Assembly (NCBI GenBank): GCA_963604075.1
Contig: CAVCPW010000151.1
Location: forward strand, 1 to 37,261
Source of the DNA: Anthropogastromicrobium sp963604075
GTDB taxonomy: Bacteria > Bacillota > Clostridia > Lachnospirales > Lachnospiraceae
Direction of reading: 5' to 3'
DNA length: 37,261 nucleotides
The notes below the pieces were generated by a model. It was not told where the DNA came from, did not search any database, and was given only the letters and a program-made list of their open reading frames with translations. Shown piece by piece: positions 1 through 7,854 of the stretch; the first letter of the stretch is position 1, and each line of letters opens with the position of its first letter. The position numbers were made by a program, and so were the translations under genes.

Positions 1-557
1 GCCTCCAGTATTGCGCGATGCTCGGCAACGGACTCTGCTGCTCTGCCACTTACGCAAACTGACACGGCACGTGCACGGCGAATATAATTATGAAAATTCG
101 TCAGCACATTTTGAAGCGGTCGGCTCTTTGAAGCGGCAAAGATAATTCGATGAAACTCGCCATCTAACCCGCCCATCTCTTTGGCTTTGTCAGGTTTCTT
201 TAAATAATACTCCTGAAGTGCAACACACTGCTCAAGTTCCTCAAGTTCCTCATCCGTAATCTTTTCAGCGCATAGACGCGCTGCCAGTCCCTCGATTCGG
301 ATACGAACCTCATAAATGTCCTCCACATCCTGTTTGGAAACGCCGACAACGACTGCCCCTTTATTGGGGATGTTTTTGACAAGCCCTTCAAGTTCCAACT
401 GCATCAGAGCCTCTCTCACGGGAGTACGACTCACACCCAGACTTTTTGAAAGTCTCAGCTCATTTAAACTGTCCCCCTCTTTATAGACTCCGTTTAAAAT
501 CGCATCCTCAAGCGTATTAAATACCTGAATGCGAAGCGGATCTCCACTCTGCTGCAT
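1..557 (-). CDS. GntR family transcriptional regulator, FCD subfamily (partial, C-terminus cut by window edge)
   Basis: This is a DNA-binding regulator with an N-terminal winged helix and a C-terminal FCD ligand domain. Reading from ATG at 557, about 185 residues are present and the frame is still open at base 1. The wHTH is recognisable from residues such as GDSLNELRLSKSLGVSRTPV followed by REALMQLELEGLV. The FCD helices start near EVRIRIEGLAARL and include the DGEFHRII metal/ligand motif. A Shine-Dalgarno AGGAAAG lies just upstream of the ATG. The gene lies downstream of the Re-citrate synthase-like gene on the same strand, 170 bases away, so it could be cotranscribed with it or use a weak promoter of its own. 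It is a reasonable candidate to bind the TGTATACA palindromes at that gene's promoter, because FCD regulators usually bind GT-N-AC palindromes. The ligand is unknown; an organic acid would fit the neighbourhood. Confidence 0.85.
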   Translation of the reverse strand, partial: MQQSGDPLRIQVFNTLEDAILNGVYKEGDSLNELRLSKSLGVSRTPVREALMQLELEGLVKNIPNKGAVVVGVSKQDVEDIYEVRIRIEGLAARLCAEKITDEELEELEQCVALQEYYLKKPDKAKEMGGLDGEFHRIIFAASKSRPLQNVLTNFHNYIRRARAVSVCVSGRAAESVAEHRAILE

Positions 558-592
558 AGCTTTCTTTCCTCATCTTCTCATATAATAATGCT

Positions 593-614
593 GGGGCAAA
601 AAGTATTTTGCCCC
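593..614. other. Perfect 9-bp hairpin in the leader of the FCD regulator
   Basis: GGGGCAAAA (593-601) pairs with TTTTGCCCC (606-614) across a 4-base loop. It lies about 36 bases upstream of the regulator's start codon. No T-run follows on either strand, so it is not a classical terminator. It could be an RNA structure in the leader or a protein-binding site. Confidence 0.45.
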
Positions 615-727
615 TAACCGATACCGGATTAACACCTGTAAATTGCTTTGCAGGACATTACCGGCTTTACTACTTATAATGTTATAACATGAACGTCAAA
701 AGTCTTTTTGACACATGTATCACACTA

Positions 728-2128
728 TTACTTATCCTCATAATCTGTATCTCTGTGGAATATATACTGCTCTGCATAACGGATCATCTCTGTCTCACTG
801 ATAACAGTGATACGTCCATTTGCATATTCCTGATCGATAAGCTCCTTAATCGCTACGACACCCTCATGCTTCTTGTCGATAGCATTTGCACCCTTCAAAC
901 CATAATACTGGTTAATCCATACAGCAATGCCTGCCAGACCAGATGTATTACTGATGGCAACCATCGGCGGACGGTTCAGAATCAGCTCGGTATCGAAGAT
1001 GTTATAGATTTCAGGATCCTTCATGATACCATCAGCATGGATGCCGGCTCTTGTCAGGTTGAAGTTTCTTCCGACAAATGGAGTCATCGGTGGAATCTCA
1101 TATCCTGTCTCCTTCTCAAGATACTCGGCAATTTCTGTGATAACTGTCGGATTCATACCATCGAAGCCACCACGTAGTGATGCATACTCGAATACCATTG
1201 CCTCTAGCGGCACATTTCCTGTACGCTCACCAATACCAAGCAGGGAACAGTTGACCGCACCTGCACCATAAAGCCATGCTGTAGATGCATTCACAACGCC
1301 TTTGTAAAAATCATTATGTCCATGCCACTCTAACATTTCGCTCGGCACTCCAGCATAATGCTTCAAACCATAGATGATACCCGGCACGCTTCGCGGAAGA
1401 GAAACACCTGGATAAGAAATTCCATATCCCATAGTGTCGCAGGCACGAATCTTGATCGGAACACCACTGTCCTTTGACAGTTTCATCAGTTCTGTCGCAA
1501 AAGGAACAACAAATCCATAATAATCAGCTCTCGTAATGTCCTCGAAATGGCATCTTGGATGAAGACCTGCCTCAATCGCATCGGATACAATTCCCAAATA
1601 CTTCTCCATGGCCTGTTTTCTCGTCAGATTCATCTTCTTAAAAATATGATAGTCGGAACAACTTACAAGAATACCTGTCTCACGAATACCGATATCCTTT
1701 ACCAACTCAAAGTCTTTCTTTGTTGCACGAATCCATGTTGTGATCTCTGGGAACTTATATCCTAACTCCAGACAACGCTCAAGTGCTTCTCTGTCCTTCT
1801 TAGAATAAACAAAAAATTCGGTCTGACGCACAATACCATTTGGTCCGCCCAGACGATGAAGCATCTTATACAGGTCAACCATCTGTTGTGTGGTATATGG
1901 CTCACGTGACTGCTGTCCATCACGGAAAGAGGTGTCTGTGATATAAATATGTTCCGGCATATCCATTGGTACATGACGATAGTTATAGGATACCTTCGGA
2001 ACCTCATTGTATGGGAAAATCTCCCTAAACAGCTCCGGTTTGCTGACATCCTGCATCTTGTACTCATACAGATCCTGCTCAAGCAGGTTTGTCTTGTTGC
2101 TCAGATTAATGGTCTTGTTTGCCTTCAT
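728..2128 (-). CDS. Re-citrate synthase-like enzyme of the 2-isopropylmalate/homocitrate synthase family
   Basis: This is a 466-residue HMGL-like TIM-barrel enzyme that should condense acetyl-CoA with a 2-oxo acid. The signature DTSFRDGQQ lies at residues 65-73 and the metal-binding HGHND at 269-273. It has only a short C-terminal extension and lacks the leucine-sensing domain of true LeuA. The N-terminal FPYNEVPKVSY region, the SREPYTT segment and the overall length match, from memory, the clostridial oxygen-sensitive (Re)-citrate synthase group better than LeuA, CimA or NifV. That would make citrate from oxaloacetate for glutamate synthesis in an anaerobe. No aconitase or isocitrate dehydrogenase gene lies beside it here. 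The ATG at 2128 has a strong GAGGAGG ribosome site. The promoter is consensus and overlapped by a palindromic operator, so repression by an FCD regulator is likely. Homocitrate or citramalate synthase remain possible. Confidence 0.75.
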   Translation of the reverse strand: MKANKTINLSNKTNLLEQDLYEYKMQDVSKPELFREIFPYNEVPKVSYNYRHVPMDMPEHIYITDTSFRDGQQSREPYTTQQMVDLYKMLHRLGGPNGIVRQTEFFVYSKKDREALERCLELGYKFPEITTWIRATKKDFELVKDIGIRETGILVSCSDYHIFKKMNLTRKQAMEKYLGIVSDAIEAGLHPRCHFEDITRADYYGFVVPFATELMKLSKDSGVPIKIRACDTMGYGISYPGVSLPRSVPGIIYGLKHYAGVPSEMLEWHGHNDFYKGVVNASTAWLYGAGAVNCSLLGIGERTGNVPLEAMVFEYASLRGGFDGMNPTVITEIAEYLEKETGYEIPPMTPFVGRNFNLTRAGIHADGIMKDPEIYNIFDTELILNRPPMVAISNTSGLAGIAVWINQYYGLKGANAIDKKHEGVVAIKELIDQEYANGRITVISETEMIRYAEQYIFHRDTDYEDK

Positions 2129-2185
2129 AGTGTCTTCCTCCTCTGTTGCTCCTCATTTTGCAGTGCCTGTATGCAATGCAATTCA

Positions 2186-2237
2186 TGTATACAAATTTGG
2201 CACGTTACCGTGATAAAATTGCATCATTGTATACAAT
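2186..2237. promoter_or_regulatory. Two TGTATACA operators, likely GntR/FCD binding sites
   Basis: A perfect palindrome ATTGTATACAAT (2226-2237) overlaps the last two bases of the -10 box and covers the expected start site of the citrate synthase-like gene. A second TGTATACA (2186-2193) lies in its leader. The centres are 42 bp apart, close to four helical turns, which suits two dimers on one face. The GT-AT-AC core agrees with FCD-type operators in general. The binding protein is inferred. Confidence 0.6.
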
Positions 2238-2263
2238 TATACAATTCATTTTAAATCTGTCAA
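2236..2263 (-). promoter_or_regulatory. Promoter of the Re-citrate synthase-like gene
   Basis: The minus strand reads TTGACA (2263-2258), a 16-bp spacer, then TATAAT (2241-2236). Both hexamers are perfect consensus. The palindromic operator at 2226-2237 overlaps the 3' end of the -10 box, so this strong promoter is probably repressible. Confidence 0.8.
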
Positions 2264-2291
2264 GCACTTTTTTATAGTTAGCATTCGCCAC

Positions 2292-2320
2292 TTGCGAAGC
2301 GCATTCAGATATGTTAGAAT
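2292..2320 (+). promoter_or_regulatory. Putative promoter of the lipoprotein hydrolase gene
   Basis: TTGCGA (2292-2297), a 17-bp spacer and TAGAAT (2315-2320) form a plausible vegetative promoter about 90 bases ahead of the hydrolase start codon. Confidence 0.5.
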
Positions 2321-2365
2321 ACACATGGTTTTATAATTATTACAATGTAAAAAATATTCCAGAAG

Positions 2366-2373
2366 TGTATACA
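2366..2373. promoter_or_regulatory. Third TGTATACA octamer, in the hydrolase leader
   Basis: This octamer lies between the putative hydrolase promoter and its start codon, 138 bp centre to centre from the palindrome at 2226-2237. It could let one regulator act on both divergent genes. That it is functional is inferred from the repeat alone. Confidence 0.4.
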
Positions 2374-2414
2374 AGCTACTCACAAACATAATCTGGAAGT
2401 GGAGGGAGCGGAAC

Positions 2415-3386
2415 ATGAGTATCAAATTAAAAAAGAGCGTTGCATTGCTTTTGACCTGTTTGGTTTTATGTAGCTTAATCGGATGCAATAATAGTTCAAG
2501 CAAGAAAAAAGAAAATGCAGAAACCAGCAGCACCTTTGTTGAATCCGAAAGTACGAGTGAAACAGAGGATGATACCAAAGCAGCTGTGGATGTAAAAACA
2601 GTTTCAGAAGGAGATGTAGAAATGGATTACATGGTATTTGGTAAAGGCGAAAATAAATTTGTGATTATTCCAGGCCTGTCTGTACATAGTGTTATGGGAT
2701 TAGCAGAATCTGTCGCAGAGGCTTACAAGGACTTTTCGGATAACTATACGGTATATCTTTTCGATCGTCCGAAGGAGTTGAAAGATGGTGTTACGATTAG
2801 AGATCTTGCTGAAGATACAGCGACAGCTATGAAAGCGCTTGATATTGAAAATGCTTATGTTTTTGGAGCATCTCAGGGTGGTATGATTGCTCAGTATCTT
2901 GCGATAGATCATCCAGAACTTGTATGTAAAATGGTTCTCGGATCAACACTTTCCAGGACGAATGATACCTTTGAAAAGGTAGGAACTAACTGGGTTCAGT
3001 TGGCTGAAAATCGAGATGAGAAGGGTCTTATTGAGGCATTTGTCGATGATGTTTATTCAAAGAATACATTAGAAGCATACCGCGATACATTGATTTCTTC
3101 AAATCTTGGAATTACAGAAGATGAATATGAACGCTTCATCAAATTAGCAAATTCTTGTCTAACCTTCGATTGCTATGATGAACTGTCGTCAATACAATGT
3201 CCTGTGCTAGTCATTGGCTGTGAGGGCGATAATGTTGTGACTGCAGAAGCTTCCAAGGAGATTGCAGAAGCATTAAATTGTGAGATTTATCTTTACGATG
3301 ACACCTATGGCCACGGTGTTTATGACGAAGCCACAGATTACAAGCAGCGCTGTATGGATTTTTTTGAAGGTACTGACAGCCTGTAA
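2415..3386 (+). CDS. Lipoprotein alpha/beta hydrolase
   Basis: This 323-residue protein is exported and lipid-anchored. A hydrophobic signal ends in the lipobox LIGC with Cys24, followed by a Ser/Thr/Glu-rich linker to about residue 60. The alpha/beta-hydrolase fold covers about 65-320. The nucleophile elbow GASQGG carries Ser153. Asp272 in CEGDNVV and His300 in TYGHGVYDE complete a full catalytic triad. A good ribosome site (AGGGAG) precedes the ATG. The substrate cannot be read from the sequence; esterase or acyl-hydrolase activity at the outer face of the membrane is the family expectation. It is divergent from the citrate synthase-like gene, and no clear terminator follows before the next gene at 3609. 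Confidence 0.8.
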   Translation: MSIKLKKSVALLLTCLVLCSLIGCNNSSSKKKENAETSSTFVESESTSETEDDTKAAVDVKTVSEGDVEMDYMVFGKGENKFVIIPGLSVHSVMGLAESVAEAYKDFSDNYTVYLFDRPKELKDGVTIRDLAEDTATAMKALDIENAYVFGASQGGMIAQYLAIDHPELVCKMVLGSTLSRTNDTFEKVGTNWVQLAENRDEKGLIEAFVDDVYSKNTLEAYRDTLISSNLGITEDEYERFIKLANSCLTFDCYDELSSIQCPVLVIGCEGDNVVTAEASKEIAEALNCEIYLYDDTYGHGVYDEATDYKQRCMDFFEGTDSL

Positions 3387-3522
3387 GTTACAGTTCGTGG
3401 ATGTGAGAAATGTCAGCGGATATTCGCAATCCTCTTTGCTACTTGCTCAACGTGATCGAGGTTCACAGTAAACACATAGCAAAATTTATTTTACACAACA
3501 ACCACGAATTATGAATATCTAC

Positions 3523-3551
3523 TTGCATTTATATTTGATAATCAGTATAAT
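3523..3551 (+). promoter_or_regulatory. Promoter of the DUF1858 gene
   Basis: TTGCAT (3523-3528), a 17-bp spacer and a perfect TATAAT (3546-3551) lie about 57 bases ahead of the start codon, consistent with a separate monocistronic transcript. Confidence 0.65.
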
Positions 3552-3608
3552 GAAAATTGAGTTGGCATTTTTTGTCTGATTTCAAGCATTTTTTATGGAG
3601 GTTTTGAT

Positions 3609-3818
3609 ATGACACAGATTTCTAAAGATATTACAATCGGTGAACTGCTTCAGGTAAACACCGGTGTTATTCCGATTCTTATGGCTGCCGGTATGCATTG
3701 CCTTGGTTGCCCTGCATCTCAGGCTGAGTCCATCGGCGAGGCCGCTGAGGTTCACGGAATTGACCCAGACGATCTGGTTGACAAGATCAATGAGTTTTTA
3801 GCTGAGAACGCTCAGTGA
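3609..3818 (+). CDS. Small DUF1858 / hybrid-cluster-protein-associated redox disulfide protein
   Basis: This 69-residue protein has the DUF1858 pattern: an N-terminal amphipathic segment (ITIGELLQVNTGVIPILMAAG), then a CxxC motif in HCLGCP (Cys31 and Cys34) and a helical C-terminus ending in KINEFLAEN. The family occurs alone in clostridia or fused to ScdA/RIC-type iron-sulfur repair proteins and hybrid cluster proteins. The cysteine pair suggests a redox or metal-handling role in the cytoplasm. The start codon is fixed by a TGGAGG ribosome site 7 bases upstream. It has its own promoter and is closed by a strong terminator, so it is probably transcribed alone. Confidence 0.85.
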   Translation: MTQISKDITIGELLQVNTGVIPILMAAGMHCLGCPASQAESIGEAAEVHGIDPDDLVDKINEFLAENAQ

Positions 3819-3893
3819 TTTATTTCGTAAGATTTCATAAAACTAAAGCCTAGCTGATTATCATCAAAAGCTTTTTCGTTTTTTATGATTTGC

Positions 3894-3922
3894 AAAAGGA
3901 GCCCATCGTGGCTCCTTTTTTT
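3894..3922 (+). terminator. Rho-independent terminator after the DUF1858 gene
   Basis: AAAAGGAGCC pairs with GGCTCCTTTT around a 6-base loop, and the T-run extends to 3922. The A-run on the left arm means it may also stop transcription arriving from the convergent gene. Confidence 0.9.
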
Positions 3923-3985
3923 ACGCTTTTGTTCTTGCAGTGTCTTATGCTTCCTAGCTGAGCACGATGATAAGAACACTAAGAA

Positions 3986-4011
3986 AGGCAACAGATTTTC
4001 ACCTGCTGCCT
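3986..4011 (-). terminator. Terminator of the YesL-family gene
   Basis: On the minus strand AGGCAGCAG pairs with CTGTTGCCT (one G-U pair) over an 8-base loop and is followed by TTCTTAG. The T-tract is short, so strength is uncertain. It lies about 75 bases after the stop codon at 4086. Confidence 0.55.
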
Positions 4012-4085
4012 CTTTTGCACTGCTTTAACTTATGTTGTATTACTTTGTATGTGTTACCTTATTTCTATCTTACTTTGTTTTATTT

Positions 4086-4982
4086 TTATTCTTCATCAGA
4101 TTTAGACTCATCAGACGTCACTGGTGCAGTCTGCTCATCTGTACCTGCGCTTTCCACTGCGTTTGCATTATCGGTACTGTCTGCAGTAGTTACACCATTT
4201 GTACTATCTGTGTTTTCCTGTGCTTCCTTATTAAACATATCTCTGGAGAAAACTGGTGTATCAGCGGTCTGTTGATCCTGCTGAGTCATAACGATATGAA
4301 CCTGCTCGCCTTCTTCTACTTCCTGCGCCTCTAACTCACGCTTTGCCTCTGCAACTACGGAATCATTATTTGCATCATCTTCCTTCGGGATATACTTATC
4401 AAAAATAGCAACTAAGAAGTAAGACTGTAAAAATGCAATTAAACCATAACTTAACAGAATCAGTGGTGGGAAGAACAGACATCCTACGATGACAGCAACT
4501 GCAATCAAAAGCATTGCCAAACTGCGGAAGATATGCTTTACTCCGATGAACAGTGCATTTCTGAGTGTGAAGCGAATCTTATTGTAGAACTTTGCCTGTA
4601 GCGGATAAACATAAATCAGTGCAATCAGATACAGTAAAAAAATTCCAATAAAAACAAATCCGATAATACGACTTATCTGTAACCCCGACGCAAAATATGC
4701 ATAAATATCATATACAAAAATTCCAAGCAACAATGTCATGATGATGCCAATGATGCTTCCCTGCTTGAAGTTCTCCTTGAAGGACTTGAAGAAGCTTCTA
4801 ACAGTGTATGACTCTTCGTCCCTTACAAGTTTTAGTGTTACGTAATACACCGCTGTCGATGCCGGTCCAATCGTAATGATAGGGATACAGCAGACTGCCC
4901 ACAAAAGTGTCAGGATAAACACGTCTACGAGTTTTCCCATGAATCGCCAGATTGGATTGTCAAGATTAAACAAGCTTCCCAT
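4086..4982 (-). CDS. YesL/DUF624 family integral membrane protein with an acidic C-terminal tail
   Basis: This 298-residue protein opens with the typical DUF624 pattern (NLDNPIWRFMGKLVDVFILT) and then has about five or six membrane spans to near residue 200. The motif IPIITIGPASTAVYY in the first spans is characteristic. YesL-type proteins are often encoded near sugar uptake or polysaccharide genes, but their biochemical role is not established. The last ~95 residues are hydrophilic and rich in Asp, Glu, Ser and Thr, unlike the shorter YesL proteins. This tail probably lies free outside the bilayer. A good promoter upstream (5079-5107) shows it is transcribed apart from the Dlt-like operon that precedes it on the same strand. 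Confidence 0.8.
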   Translation of the reverse strand: MGSLFNLDNPIWRFMGKLVDVFILTLLWAVCCIPIITIGPASTAVYYVTLKLVRDEESYTVRSFFKSFKENFKQGSIIGIIMTLLLGIFVYDIYAYFASGLQISRIIGFVFIGIFLLYLIALIYVYPLQAKFYNKIRFTLRNALFIGVKHIFRSLAMLLIAVAVIVGCLFFPPLILLSYGLIAFLQSYFLVAIFDKYIPKEDDANNDSVVAEAKRELEAQEVEEGEQVHIVMTQQDQQTADTPVFSRDMFNKEAQENTDSTNGVTTADSTDNANAVESAGTDEQTAPVTSDESKSDEE

Positions 4983-5078
4983 ATAAGTACCTCTATTCCT
5001 TTTTCACGTATTGCGTTGTATGAAAACAAACGCTCTCAGACGGCATGCATTGAAATTTATTTGCCGCTCATAGGTATT

Positions 5079-5107
5079 ATTATATATGAGTATGCCACAA
5101 AATGCAA
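5079..5107 (-). promoter_or_regulatory. Promoter of the YesL-family gene
   Basis: The minus strand has TTGCAT (5107-5102), a 17-bp spacer and TATAAT (5084-5079). It separates this gene from the operon ending at 5156. Confidence 0.7.
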
Positions 5108-5155
5108 ATGAATGATGCATATTTTATGATAATTTTATATACACCGATGCCATTC

Positions 5156-6142
5156 TTACGTTTTCTGCTGATTTTTAACATCCTCTGCATAGATTGTTAA
5201 TGCATCGTTCCAACTGGCATATGCATCTTCACTTCTGTGGTCAGTCAGCTCTGCATTTTCGTTCAACCATTTTCCAATATAAGCCGATATCTTCACAGCA
5301 CCATAGTAGTTCACATGATCTCCCTTATCTCTGCTGTCTGTTGCCCATGTAATTGCAACTTCATCAGATTTCACATTCAAATCCTCAAATGCAATGCCCA
5401 ATTTTTCTGCTAATTCTGTTACGGCATTGTGACGCGCCATATTCCAGTTTATTGTGCTCGGGGTACTTACCAATACCAGTCGAGCATCATTTTGTTTGCA
5501 TAATTGTAAAATTTCACGTAAAATCAGCTGATTCAAAAACGGAATGGCTTCCTTTTCATCAGTTGGCTGCATATAAGAATCATCTGATGCTGAATTTGAA
5601 ACGCAACTGATCTGAAAGCCTTTGTATTTTTCAACATGTGTATATGAAACTTCATCTGAAAGATCACTTGTTTTCAGTGTTTTCCATCTATCATGCCAAT
5701 GAAAAACTGGCATATATGTTTCCATCTTTTTAAATAGCCAATTTGCAGGTGACGTTTCTCTGTACAATTCATTTGTTTCCAACATTACAATTTTAGGCTT
5801 TTGTGTTTTGAAAATTTCTTTCAAAAATCCCCATGAAACCTCCATACGCTGACCAGGCGTACCACACACATAAGACGTGATTCCATATGTTTTCCATATT
5901 TCAAGCGGTGAGATCGCACTGTAGCTCTCACTGTCTCCGACAATTGCCACATCAATGGTATTGGCAGGCTCTGCCAAAATGCCATTTGCTCTTACCTCTT
6001 CCATTCCTGCAGATTCTGTATTGTCTTTCGGCATCACAATTACTCCGGCCACACCTATCAGCAAGAGCAATATGACAAAAAATGCTGCTGTTTTTAAAAT
6101 ACAATCAATCAGCTTTTTTCTATTCTGTAAATTCCATTTCAT
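5156..6142 (-). CDS. Membrane-anchored SGNH/DltD-like acyltransferase, last gene of the Dlt-like operon
   Basis: This 328-residue protein has one N-terminal membrane span at about residues 15-37 and an extracellular SGNH domain. The block I motif VGDSES carries the nucleophile Ser71, and block V has Asp275-His276 in GDHVNYYG. The pattern resembles DltD, AlgJ and related proteins that put acyl groups on envelope polymers, working with an MBOAT partner. The frame also opens at GTG 6151, but the ATG at 6142 is preferred because AGGTGA lies 5 bases ahead of it. It lies 108 bases after the MBOAT gene with no clear promoter or terminator between them. In the Dlt pathway the equivalent protein takes the acyl group outside the membrane and transfers it to the polymer. 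Here the acceptor polymer is unknown. Confidence 0.8.
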   Translation of the reverse strand: MKWNLQNRKKLIDCILKTAAFFVILLLLIGVAGVIVMPKDNTESAGMEEVRANGILAEPANTIDVAIVGDSESYSAISPLEIWKTYGITSYVCGTPGQRMEVSWGFLKEIFKTQKPKIVMLETNELYRETSPANWLFKKMETYMPVFHWHDRWKTLKTSDLSDEVSYTHVEKYKGFQISCVSNSASDDSYMQPTDEKEAIPFLNQLILREILQLCKQNDARLVLVSTPSTINWNMARHNAVTELAEKLGIAFEDLNVKSDEVAITWATDSRDKGDHVNYYGAVKISAYIGKWLNENAELTDHRSEDAYASWNDALTIYAEDVKNQQKT

Positions 6143-6250
6143 CACTATCACCTGTTATTATTCTTTCGCTTCTCTCATGGCTGCAAAGCGTTATCACAAT
6201 TCACAGCTGCGCTGCACATAGATTTTTCTACTCCGAATCGTTATATGCTT

Positions 6251-7852
6251 TTAAAAGTTTGCATAGATTGGATCCAACTGAAGATAACCTGTTCCGTATG
6301 CGCCAAATAAAATGGCTGCCATCACCAAACTGTAGTACACGCTCCATCTTGCCCAAACAGGAAGACCTGCCACTTTCTGACGCATGCAGATTCCTTTTTC
6401 TCGCATCACATCCATTGCAAAAACGCAAACAACACATACTCCGACAATCACAAAATCTTGCATATCTATGCCAAGTGTAAGCAATGTTCCATTTGAAATT
6501 CCATTTACTGTAAAGCCTGTTACCATACGCGCAAACATTGAAAATCCTTTTGTCAGCGTATCAGCTCTAAAAAACAGCTCTCCAATATTCACAAGTATTA
6601 CAGTCCTTATAATCTGCATTGCGTGGTAGCTCTTTGTGTCACTCTTTATCTTTAGCTTCACCATCAGTTTTCTGGAAAATGGCTCTATAATGCTGCCTGC
6701 GAGAATCAAAATGAAATGATAGATTCCAAAGAAAATATAATTCCATCCGGCTCCATGCCATATGCCATTGCATATCCAGACGCAAAAAAGTGCAATCGCT
6801 CCTGACACCAACGGTCCAAAATGATTGCCAAGCTTTTTTCTTGAAGCCATTGTAAGCTTTTTAAGCGGCTTTGACATAGACACCGGATAAAACAGATAAT
6901 CTCTAAACCATGTTCCGAGAGTTATATGCCATCGTGTCCAAAATTCTGAAATCGTCCTTGAGAAGAATGGCTGTCTGAAGTTTTCCGGGAAGCGAATACC
7001 AAAAATTTCACCAATACCCAGCACAACGTCCATAGCTCCAGAAAAGTCCATATATAACTGGATCGTATAACTTATCATACCTACAGCAATTATGCCGCCG
7101 TCGCACGACGTATAATTATCAAAAATAGTAGCGATCATCTTATTTAATCGGTCTGCCACTACCAGTTCCTTAATCAAGCCTATCAGGATTCGCTGCATTC
7201 CAAATGTCAGGTTATGCCACGTAATATTTTTTCCTTCCCACAGTGAATGAACAGTCTCGTTATATCTGCTTATAGGACCTTCAGAAAGCTGTGCGAAAAA
7301 TCCCAGATACAGCATGAGACGAAAAATATTATGGTCTGCCTGAATTGTTTTTCTATATACATCAAATAAATACGAAGCTGCCGTCATCGTATAAAATGAA
7401 ATTCCAATCGGAAGTGCAAATGAAACAGATGGAAGCGAAACTGAATAGCCAAATGCATTTATTAAATTACCTGCCGTCTCCATCAGAAAGCCACTATACT
7501 TTAGCACAACCAAAATTCCAAAATTAATAAGAAGCGATGCTACCACAATTATTCTTCGCTTTGTCTGCATCTTCCCTTTGAGCTGTTTTTTCTGTTCCTT
7601 TTGATCCTTTGGGATGTTTGACAACCGCTCCTTTTCTGACTCAAAATTTTTCTCGATAAAAAGCGCTGCCACATATACAGCCACTGACGATGCCACAAAA
7701 AAAATCAAAAGTGCTTTACTCACAATCATAAAGAACAAAAAACTAAATCCTAAAAGCACTTTCCACCGATGCCTGCAAGGCATCAGCTGATAGCAGACAA
7801 TCACCATTGGCAAAAATACGCCCAGAAAGGAAAGTGAAAATACGGATTCCAT
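6251..7852 (-). CDS. MBOAT acyltransferase, DltB/AlgI-like, with DltX-like C-terminal tail
   Basis: This 533-residue polytopic protein has the family hallmarks FWTRWHITLGTWFRDYLFYP and CNGIWHGAGWNY, whose His366 should be the central catalytic residue. DltB-type MBOATs move an acyl group from an intracellular carrier thioester to the outer face. The start is taken at ATG 7852, where AGGAGG within the end of the carrier gene is 10 bases upstream; the stop of the carrier gene is 2 bases before this ATG, so the two genes are translationally coupled. A longer frame from 7891 overlaps the carrier gene and is unlikely. The protein ends YGTGYLQLDPIYANF. This resembles the C-terminal FIY-type tail of MBOAT partners such as DltX, which carries an acceptor tyrosine. 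No separate dltX is visible in the operon. Confidence 0.88.
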   Translation of the reverse strand: MESVFSLSFLGVFLPMVIVCYQLMPCRHRWKVLLGFSFLFFMIVSKALLIFFVASSVAVYVAALFIEKNFESEKERLSNIPKDQKEQKKQLKGKMQTKRRIIVVASLLINFGILVVLKYSGFLMETAGNLINAFGYSVSLPSVSFALPIGISFYTMTAASYLFDVYRKTIQADHNIFRLMLYLGFFAQLSEGPISRYNETVHSLWEGKNITWHNLTFGMQRILIGLIKELVVADRLNKMIATIFDNYTSCDGGIIAVGMISYTIQLYMDFSGAMDVVLGIGEIFGIRFPENFRQPFFSRTISEFWTRWHITLGTWFRDYLFYPVSMSKPLKKLTMASRKKLGNHFGPLVSGAIALFCVWICNGIWHGAGWNYIFFGIYHFILILAGSIIEPFSRKLMVKLKIKSDTKSYHAMQIIRTVILVNIGELFFRADTLTKGFSMFARMVTGFTVNGISNGTLLTLGIDMQDFVIVGVCVVCVFAMDVMREKGICMRQKVAGLPVWARWSVYYSLVMAAILFGAYGTGYLQLDPIYANF

Positions 7853-7854
7853 CC

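Noticed and set aside
689..1177. A 162-codon plus-strand frame opposite the citrate synthase-like gene
   Set aside because: It is a shadow of the conserved minus-strand enzyme, with no ribosome site and no recognisable domain.
3387..3608. Possible small gene or terminator between the hydrolase and DUF1858 genes
   Set aside because: Only short unsupported frames and no stable hairpin with a T-run were seen; the promoter at 3523-3551 is the only supported element.
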